From Parabacteroides timonensis (GTDB lineage Bacteria; Bacteroidota; Bacteroidia; Bacteroidales; Tannerellaceae): a stretch of 64,000 bases of DNA. Positions 57,910 through 64,000 of this stretch are shown one piece after another. The DNA lies in NCBI RefSeq assembly GCF_900128505.1, contig NZ_LT669941.1, positions 3,828,728 to 3,892,727 of the forward strand. Reading direction: 5' to 3'. The notes under the pieces were generated by a model. It was not told the DNA's origin and made no database searches. It saw only the letters and a list, made by a program, of their open reading frames with translations. A program made the position numbers and the translations under genes. How positions within the stretch are numbered: position 1 is the stretch's first letter; each line of letters begins with the position of its first letter.

Positions 57910-59508
57910 ATGATGACATTTAAATATATCCTCTGTTTACCATTAATAGCTGCTCTCCTGGCTTGCAGCGACGACGGCCCGGACACTCCTGACCCTGGTA
58001 CTGACGAACCGGGCACAAGCGTAGAGAAATTAGTATCCATCAATGCCGGACAGACTTTTCAAACCCTGGTGGGATTCGGTGCATCCGATTGCTGGATGCC
58101 TGCCTATGTGGGTAAATACTGGACTTCCGGCCGCGACAAAATCAGCGAATTGCTTTTCTCTTCTGAAATACAATCCGGCAATCCCAAAGGCATCGGACTC
58201 TCCATGTGGCGTGTGAACCTGGGAGGCGGAAGCGCGGGGCAAGGCGACGACAGCGGCATCGAAGACAAATCACGCCGTGCCGAATCGTACCTGACGGATG
58301 ATCTTTCATTCGACTGGACACGCTGCGAGGGACAGCGTTATTTCATGAACCGTGCCAAAGAGTTCGGCTGCGAAAGTATGGTTCTTTTCAGTAATACACC
58401 TCCCGTACAGTACACCTACAACGGCAAAGGCTTCTCCAACCGTGGAGGAACTTCAAACCTGAAGAGCGAACACTATACCGATTTTGCAGCTTATATGGCC
58501 GATGTTGCCCGGCATTACCTGAACGAAGGATATCCCGTAACACATATCTCGCCGGTCAATGAACCTCAGTACAACTGGGAAAGCGGCCAGGAAGGAAGTG
58601 GCTGGACGAACGACGAAATCGCCCGGCTGGCATGTGAACTCGATAAGGAGCTGACGCAACGCAACCTCTCGACCGAAATACTGCTCGGCGAATCCGGCGA
58701 CTGGGAATACCTGTATAAAATCAAGAACGACAATAACCGCAGCAACGTCCTCTCCGCCTTCTTCACCCCCGGCTCTTCTGCCTATGTGGGCGATCTGGAA
58801 CATGTAAAGAAACGGATCTGCGGCCATAGCTACTGGACCGACGGCACCTGGGACGGCATGCGCAACGTTCGCGCACAAGTTGCACAGGCGGCACAGAAAC
58901 AGGACATCGACGTATGGCAAAGCGAATGGAGCATGCTGGGCGACGGATACAGTTCATCCGAATTTGCCGGATATGACGCGGCGACTGAAATGGATATCGC
59001 CCTCTACATGTCCAAAGTGATACATAACGACCTTACCGTAGCAGGTGTATCTTCCTGGAGCTACTGGACTTCAATGGATATGCCCCGCTGGGGACACAAG
59101 AACCGCTTTCTACTGATTGCATTGACTCCCGCAGGAGGGATCGAAGGCGATGTGGAACAGGAAGGCTCCTACCAGGCCACCCCTACCCTTTGGGTACTCG
59201 GTAATTACAGCCGTTTCATTCGTCCGGGATACCGCAGGGTATCACTGGAACTGAATGAGTCACGCAGCTTCTTCGGTTCGGCCTGGATATCACCCGAAAA
59301 TGACAAGATCGTTGCCGTCTACACCAACCTATCGGAAAAAGGTGTCCGCCTGAACGAGACCCATACAGGCTGGGACAATGAGATAAAGGAAGTTACGACC
59401 TATACCACCACCGCCAATAAAAACCTGAAGGAAAGTACCGTGACCAATAGTGAGCAGGTGGTTCTGGATGCAGAAAGTGTGACTACAGTTGTGTATAATC
59501 TTAAATAA
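57910..59508 (+). CDS. GH30-type glycoside hydrolase, lipoprotein (PUL3)
   Basis: A 532-residue enzyme with a lipoprotein signal (LCLPLIAALLACSDDG, Cys about residue 20; starts at 57910 and 57913 are both possible). The clan-A barrel begins FQTLVGFGASDCWMPAYVG and continues IGLSMWRVNLGGGSAGQGDD and SMVLFSNTPPVQYTYNGKGF. The acid/base is Glu218 (SPVNEPQYNWE) and the nucleophile Glu339 (WQSEWSMLGD). A C-terminal beta-sandwich follows the barrel, as in GH30. The subfamily is not decided; endo-beta-1,6-galactanase or beta-1,6-glucanase are candidates. As a surface lipoprotein it is probably the depolymerising enzyme of PUL3. Confidence 0.85.
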   Translation: MMTFKYILCLPLIAALLACSDDGPDTPDPGTDEPGTSVEKLVSINAGQTFQTLVGFGASDCWMPAYVGKYWTSGRDKISELLFSSEIQSGNPKGIGLSMWRVNLGGGSAGQGDDSGIEDKSRRAESYLTDDLSFDWTRCEGQRYFMNRAKEFGCESMVLFSNTPPVQYTYNGKGFSNRGGTSNLKSEHYTDFAAYMADVARHYLNEGYPVTHISPVNEPQYNWESGQEGSGWTNDEIARLACELDKELTQRNLSTEILLGESGDWEYLYKIKNDNNRSNVLSAFFTPGSSAYVGDLEHVKKRICGHSYWTDGTWDGMRNVRAQVAQAAQKQDIDVWQSEWSMLGDGYSSSEFAGYDAATEMDIALYMSKVIHNDLTVAGVSSWSYWTSMDMPRWGHKNRFLLIALTPAGGIEGDVEQEGSYQATPTLWVLGNYSRFIRPGYRRVSLELNESRSFFGSAWISPENDKIVAVYTNLSEKGVRLNETHTGWDNEIKEVTTYTTTANKNLKESTVTNSEQVVLDAESVTTVVYNLK

Positions 59509-59517
59509 TTGTTTGAT

Positions 59518-61929
59518 ATGAAGAATGTTCTATTTGTAGCCATTATCTCCGTAATGGCCTTCTTTACAACCATTCCGGCAAGCGCACAGGTTTCATTTGG
59601 CGACCCTGTGAAATTCAACGACGGATGGTTATTCCGTCTGCAGGATGATTCTACTGCCGTCGGAACTGATTACAATGACAGTGAATGGCGAAAACTCTCT
59701 CTGCCGCACGATTGGTCTGTCGAAGGCCAGCTATCCCCGTCACTCGCCAGCTGCACCGGTTATCTGCCCGGCGGGATAGGGTGGTATCGCAAGCATTTCA
59801 ATATTACGGACAAGGCAGCCCGTCATTATATCTATTTTGAAGGGGTGTATAACCGTAGCGAAGTCTATCTGAACGGTCACCTGCTCGGCAAACGCCCGAA
59901 CGGCTACGTTTCGTTCCTTTACGACATGACCCCTTACCTGAAAGAGGGCGACAACGTATTGAGCGTACGGGTAGACCACAGCCGCTATGCCGATTCGCGC
60001 TGGTACACCGGCTCGGGCATATACCGCGATGTATGGCTGGTCTCCGCTCCTGAAATACATTTTGCCCAATGGGGCATCGGCTGGCATGCCACCTCCCTGA
60101 CCGACCGACAGGCTACCATAGCCGTCGATATGGAAGTGGAAAAAAACAGAGCGACAAGTGATAAACTCGAAGTTTCAGCCACCTTATACGATGCTGACGG
60201 CAAACAAGTGGCACAACGCCGCACCCGCGTTTCCGACGGAAAAGAAGGCATCACCAAAGAAACACTCACGCTGAAAGTTGCAAAACCTACCCGCTGGGAT
60301 CTCGACCATCCGTATCTCTATACACTGGAAACCGAATTGCTCTGCAACGGGAAACGTATAGACGGCAGCAAAACCAATGTCGGGCTTCGTACACTGGACT
60401 TCGACCCTAATAAAGGATTTGCCCTCAACGGCAACTGGATGAAGGTAAAAGGCGTCTGCCTGCACCATGATGCAGGCGTACTGGGTGCCGTTGTTCCTCC
60501 CGAAGTATGGCAACGTCGCCTGACCAATCTAAAGGAGATCGGTGTGAATGCCATCCGTATGAGCCATAACCCGCAGGCTCCCGTCGTTTATGAACTGTGC
60601 GACCGTTTGGGACTGCTCGTCATGGATGAAGTGTCCGATGAATGGGAATTCCCGAAACGTAAATGGATCAAAGGATGGAATGTAGGCGAACCGGGATATG
60701 ACGGCACCTATGATTTCTTTGAGGAATGGATCGAACAGGATATAACCGATATGGTGCGCCGCGACCGCAATCATCCGTCCATCTTCCTGTGGAGTATCGG
60801 TAATGAAGTGGATTATCCGAACGACCCTTACTCGCATCCTATCCTCGACGGTTCGACAATCAACCAACCGATGTTCGGCGGTTACAAACCGGATGCTCCG
60901 GATGCCATGCGTATCGGCGTTATTGCCCAACGTCTGGCCGCCTGTGTCCGTGCCGTCGACACTTCTCGTCCCGTGACCGGAGCGCTGGCCGGTGTAATCA
61001 TGTCCAACCAGACAGCTTATCCCGATGCCATCGATGTAGTAGGATACAACTATACGGAAGACCGCTACGACGAAGACCATGCCACCTATCCCGACCGTGT
61101 CATCTATGGCAGCGAAAACGGCTCCGGACTGGAAGCCTGGTATGCCGTCAAGAACAAAGAGTTTATTTTCGGACAATTCATCTGGACAGGAACGGATTAC
61201 CTGGGAGAATCAGGTGCATGGCCTTCCCGAGGACTGAATACCGGACTGCTTAATTTCGGTAGTTTCGCTAAGCCCCGCGGACATTTCCGTGCTTCGCTAT
61301 GGAGTGAAAAGCCGGTAACATATATCGGCACCTATCCCAAACGGGAATATCTGTCGGCAGATGCACCGGATATCTGGAATTACGATCCGGGACAGGAGAT
61401 ACGGGTAGTCTGTTATACGAACGCCCCGCAAGCACGTTTGTTACTCGATGGAAAAGTAGTAGGTGACATAAAACCTTACGACGAAAAGACAGGAATCATC
61501 CATTGGGATATTCCTTACCAGGCAGGCGAACTACGCGCGGAAGGTTGCGACAAAGAAGGAAATGTACTTTCGAGCTACGTGATCCGGTCATCCGGTCGCC
61601 CGTATGCACTTCGTGTCAGTGCAGACCGCACAACGCTCTCCCACGACCGGGCTACGGCACATCTCTTTATTGAAGTCGTTGACGAGAACGGAACAATCGT
61701 GAAACTGGGTGACAACGAGATCACCTGCGAGATCGAAGGGCCGGCACGTCTCCTGGGACTCGAAGGCTCCAGCAATACCGATATGACCGACTACACCGAC
61801 AATCGCCATCGTGCTTACCAGGGCCGTCTATTGGCGTATGTACAGACCACAGGAGAGAAAGGACAGGCACGTGTGAAGTTTACTTCACCGCTGTTACAAG
61901 GGACTGAGATAGTACTGAGTGTAGAGTAG
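59518..61929 (+). CDS. GH2 beta-galactosidase-type enzyme (PUL3)
   Basis: An 803-residue exported enzyme; the signal is KNVLFVAIISVMAFFTTIPA (SAQ). A TTG start at 59509 is possible, but ATG 59518 begins the signal and is preferred. The GH2 sugar-binding domain (~20-170; WRKLSLPHDWSVEGQLS), Ig-like domain and barrel are present, with the acid/base Glu430 (WSIGNEVDYP) and the nucleophile Glu533 (YGSENGSGLEAW). C-terminal beta domains of the DUF4982 type (NAPQARLLLDGKVVGDIKPY) follow. The NxK motif of beta-glucuronidases is not apparent, so beta-galactosidase is more likely. It is 9 bases after the GH30 gene, so both are co-transcribed. Confidence 0.9.
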   Translation: MKNVLFVAIISVMAFFTTIPASAQVSFGDPVKFNDGWLFRLQDDSTAVGTDYNDSEWRKLSLPHDWSVEGQLSPSLASCTGYLPGGIGWYRKHFNITDKAARHYIYFEGVYNRSEVYLNGHLLGKRPNGYVSFLYDMTPYLKEGDNVLSVRVDHSRYADSRWYTGSGIYRDVWLVSAPEIHFAQWGIGWHATSLTDRQATIAVDMEVEKNRATSDKLEVSATLYDADGKQVAQRRTRVSDGKEGITKETLTLKVAKPTRWDLDHPYLYTLETELLCNGKRIDGSKTNVGLRTLDFDPNKGFALNGNWMKVKGVCLHHDAGVLGAVVPPEVWQRRLTNLKEIGVNAIRMSHNPQAPVVYELCDRLGLLVMDEVSDEWEFPKRKWIKGWNVGEPGYDGTYDFFEEWIEQDITDMVRRDRNHPSIFLWSIGNEVDYPNDPYSHPILDGSTINQPMFGGYKPDAPDAMRIGVIAQRLAACVRAVDTSRPVTGALAGVIMSNQTAYPDAIDVVGYNYTEDRYDEDHATYPDRVIYGSENGSGLEAWYAVKNKEFIFGQFIWTGTDYLGESGAWPSRGLNTGLLNFGSFAKPRGHFRASLWSEKPVTYIGTYPKREYLSADAPDIWNYDPGQEIRVVCYTNAPQARLLLDGKVVGDIKPYDEKTGIIHWDIPYQAGELRAEGCDKEGNVLSSYVIRSSGRPYALRVSADRTTLSHDRATAHLFIEVVDENGTIVKLGDNEITCEIEGPARLLGLEGSSNTDMTDYTDNRHRAYQGRLLAYVQTTGEKGQARVKFTSPLLQGTEIVLSVE

Positions 61930-61947
61930 AGAACACTTTAAAGATAT

Positions 61948-62000
61948 AAGGGAGGCAGAATCTAAGACCCAATGATAGGTCTTAGGATTCTGCCTCCCTT
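61948..62000. terminator. Long bidirectional terminator at the end of PUL3
   Basis: A 22-base left arm (61948-61969) pairs with a 23-base right arm (61978-62000), with one bulged C and an 8-base loop. The outer stem is AAGGGAGGCAGAATC / GATTCTGCCTCCCTT. It separates the converging GH2 (ends 61929) and phosphoesterase (ends 62015) genes. Confidence 0.88.
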
Positions 62001-62014
62001 AATATATATTATCA

Positions 62015-64000
62015 TTATTCAGCGACAAAAGTATACACATTGCCACCGAAGTCGACAGCAATCAGTGCATTCCCTGAAACAGCCACCGAACCGAATACCG
62101 GCGCACCTGTCGCATGTTTCCACACCAGTTTCCCGTCTTCTTTATTTACTCCGTAAATAGTTCCGTCGGAAGCACCTACATAGACTGTATTTCCTGCCAG
62201 TACCGGACTGGTTTCAATAGTGGCAGCCGGTTTACGGGAATAAGGAGAAGTGAAGACTAATGCGTCGCCGGTTGCAAACTTCCATTTCAGTTCCAGTGTC
62301 TCGTTATCCAAAGCGATCAAACCGTCTTTAGCAGAGCCGAAGATAATCTCTTTATCCGTCAGCAAAGGAGTAGAAGTCACATCCACACTGAAAGGTAACT
62401 CCTTACGTACAACCACACGGCCGGTATTAGCTTCCAGGATAAAGAAAGACTTATCTGAGATCAAATACAATAAGTTACCATGAACAGCAGCCGAGGCACC
62501 ACGATTACGCAGACCGTTGGTGTTAGCAGTCCATTTTAATGCTCCGGTCTTCAAGTCGTTGCCATAAAGGGCATTCCATTGGGATGAGCCGATCAGTTTA
62601 TCACCTGTAACAGAGAAAGTTGTAGTTGTTCCTTCTCCCTGTCCCCAATCCTTATTCTGCCAAAGCACTTTACCGTCTTTCGTTTCGATAGCACATAGAC
62701 CTTTACCTGTGCCGGCATAAACAATACCATCGGAGGCAACCAAACCTTCGATCAGAGCGGGCAGACCGTTTACTGGCAACTGTTTTTCCCAGCTAAGTTT
62801 GCCGCTTTCGGCATTAATAGCATACAAATAACCTTGTGCATCCTGTGCCAAAACCTGTCCGTTATCTATAACGATCGTATTCTTAATGGAGTTGCGCACC
62901 GGATATTTCCAAACCAGTTCACCGGTCTTACCGTCGAGAGCATATATATGAGCCTCCACTTTCAGGTTCTCATCCACAGAGGCAATATAGATCTTTCCAT
63001 TATAAACCAGAGGCGATGTCATATAAATATTTGCTCCTACATTCTTGATCCAGGCCATCTGTAAAGGCTGGTTCAGTGCAGACCCGGCAGATGCGGCATG
63101 TTGAGGATTCTCCAACAGGTTCAGCCAGTTACCACCCAGTTTCACCTCCGCAGGAGCAGCATGGTATGTAAAGGCACTTTCTGTTTCTGCCGTTTCTCCG
63201 TTATTGAAACGGGCTTTTATCTTTAAGGTAACAGCCTTTCCCTCCTGTTTGGCAGTCAAAGGGACTTCAGCATTCCAGCACCAGTCGGTAGCTTGTTGCA
63301 ATTTCTTGTTATTGAACAGGGCTTTACCATCCACCAGACAGGTATAAGTTACCTCTTTTACCGGAGTTACCGATGAATAAGCATTCACAACCAAAGGCAC
63401 GGCACCCGAAGCCAATACAGGGATCTGTCCCTCTACCGGGGAAGCGATCTGAATCTGTTTATCCAGATAAGTATAACGAAGTTCAGAAACGAAATCTCCT
63501 TTCTTATCGACATGAAGGACACGGAAAGCACTGGTCGAGTGGTCGATACCACCTTTATCTAACGTTGCCGTAGAAATAGAGTATACATCTCCCTGTTTCT
63601 TCATATAGTTGATATGCCAATGACCGTATACCCAGGCCTTCAGATTATGTTCGTTCAGGTTGATCTGCTCCTGGTCGTTGATACCGAAAATGAACTGGTC
63701 GCCATACGTCAACAGGTCATGATTGAAAACGACGATCGGCTTGCCTTGCGGAACCTGTGCCAGGTCATTTTTCAGCCAGCGGTAGACATCTTCCTTCGTA
63801 TAACCGGGTTGATAGTCGCCACCGGCCATCGGAGTTACTATATAGTGTGTGCTACCTGCATCGAATGAATAATAGACAGGACCGTAGATACTTTCAAAAA
63901 GCTCTTCGCCATATTTTCCCTTCACCAGGTCGTGGTTACCGATAGCATAAAACATCGGGCAATCCATATTGGCGGTATTCATCATTTTGATATGTGCCTT
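62015..64000 (-). CDS. Calcineurin-like phosphoesterase fused to PQQ-type beta-propeller (N-terminus off right edge)
   Basis: At least 661 residues are visible; the frame is open to the right edge (the first codons read KAHIKMMNTANMDC), so the ATG at 63985 is internal. The visible N-terminal part is a metallophosphoesterase: FYAIGNHDLVKG (GNHD motif), VVFNHDLL and YGHWHINYM (GHWH metal motif). A linker of Ig-like domains (~residues 160-290 of the visible part) precedes a PQQ/YVTN-type propeller with repeats such as GKIYIASVDENLKVEAHIYA, IYALDGKTGELVWKYP and LYAINAESGKLSWEKQL. It is probably exported. The phosphate ester substrate is unknown. Confidence 0.9.
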   Translation of the reverse strand, partial: KAHIKMMNTANMDCPMFYAIGNHDLVKGKYGEELFESIYGPVYYSFDAGSTHYIVTPMAGGDYQPGYTKEDVYRWLKNDLAQVPQGKPIVVFNHDLLTYGDQFIFGINDQEQINLNEHNLKAWVYGHWHINYMKKQGDVYSISTATLDKGGIDHSTSAFRVLHVDKKGDFVSELRYTYLDKQIQIASPVEGQIPVLASGAVPLVVNAYSSVTPVKEVTYTCLVDGKALFNNKKLQQATDWCWNAEVPLTAKQEGKAVTLKIKARFNNGETAETESAFTYHAAPAEVKLGGNWLNLLENPQHAASAGSALNQPLQMAWIKNVGANIYMTSPLVYNGKIYIASVDENLKVEAHIYALDGKTGELVWKYPVRNSIKNTIVIDNGQVLAQDAQGYLYAINAESGKLSWEKQLPVNGLPALIEGLVASDGIVYAGTGKGLCAIETKDGKVLWQNKDWGQGEGTTTTFSVTGDKLIGSSQWNALYGNDLKTGALKWTANTNGLRNRGASAAVHGNLLYLISDKSFFILEANTGRVVVRKELPFSVDVTSTPLLTDKEIIFGSAKDGLIALDNETLELKWKFATGDALVFTSPYSRKPAATIETSPVLAGNTVYVGASDGTIYGVNKEDGKLVWKHATGAPVFGSVAVSGNALIAVDFGGNVYTFVAE

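Noticed and set aside
59518..61929. GH2 beta-glucuronidase
   Set aside because: The NxK motif that contacts the glucuronate carboxylate is not apparent, so a galactosidase-type activity is preferred.

Overview
The window looks like a chromosome segment of a gut-type Bacteroidales bacterium. A Parabacteroides- or Bacteroides-like genome is the best guess, but this is an inference and no rRNA or marker gene is present to settle the genus. The support is three SusC/SusD polysaccharide utilization loci (PULs), a hybrid two-component regulator, an ECF sigma/FecR pair, an HU-like protein, and promoters of the Bacteroidetes type (TTTG at -33, TAnnTTTG at -7).

Region 1 (1-13,518, all minus strand) is a tightly packed, often overlapping operon for an aryl-polyene (APE)-type pigment lipid. 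It reads, in transcription order: tyrosine ammonia-lyase, ketoreductase, ketosynthase, ACP, LpxL-like acyltransferase, SAM methyltransferase, dehydratase subunit, thioesterase, a fused ketosynthase, second ACP, ketosynthase, chain-length-factor-like KS, polysaccharide deacetylase, LolA-like carrier, lipoprotein, second dehydratase subunit and a glycosyltransferase cut by the left edge. A near-consensus promoter precedes the lyase. The inferred route is tyrosine to 4-coumarate as starter, type II PKS elongation without full reduction, ring methylation, transfer to a lipid or sugar anchor, and LolA-like delivery to the outer membrane. No aryl-CoA/ACP ligase or MMPL exporter is visible; they may lie to the left.

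Region 2 (13,519-24,500) is a mixed stretch: relics of a DUF4143 ATPase and an SRAP/YedK protein, a small lipoprotein, a TPR/coiled-coil regulator with an internal duplication, a truncated AAA/PD-(D/E)XK gene, an HU-like protein with a 22-bp tandem repeat in its leader, an M16 protease, a DUF4143 ATPase and a metallo-beta-lactamase-fold hydrolase.

Region 3 (24,500-61,930) holds three adjacent PULs, each with a different class of regulator. PUL1 (24.5-33.6 kb) has an ECF sigma, FecR anti-sigma, STN-type SusC, SusD and a GH127/GH146-type beta-L-arabinofuranosidase. PUL2 (33.7-46.3 kb) has a membrane TPR regulator, SusC, SusD, GH3, GH5 and GH3, which suggests a beta-glucan. PUL3 (47.2-61.9 kb) has a divergent hybrid two-component regulator, a surface glycan-binding lipoprotein, SusC, SusD, GH30 and GH2, which suggests a beta-galactan or other beta-linked glycan. 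The 0.9-kb gap between PUL2 and PUL3 carries a large palindrome built of smaller palindromes.

Region 4 (62,015-64,000, minus strand) is a calcineurin-like phosphoesterase joined to a PQQ-type beta-propeller, cut by the right edge.
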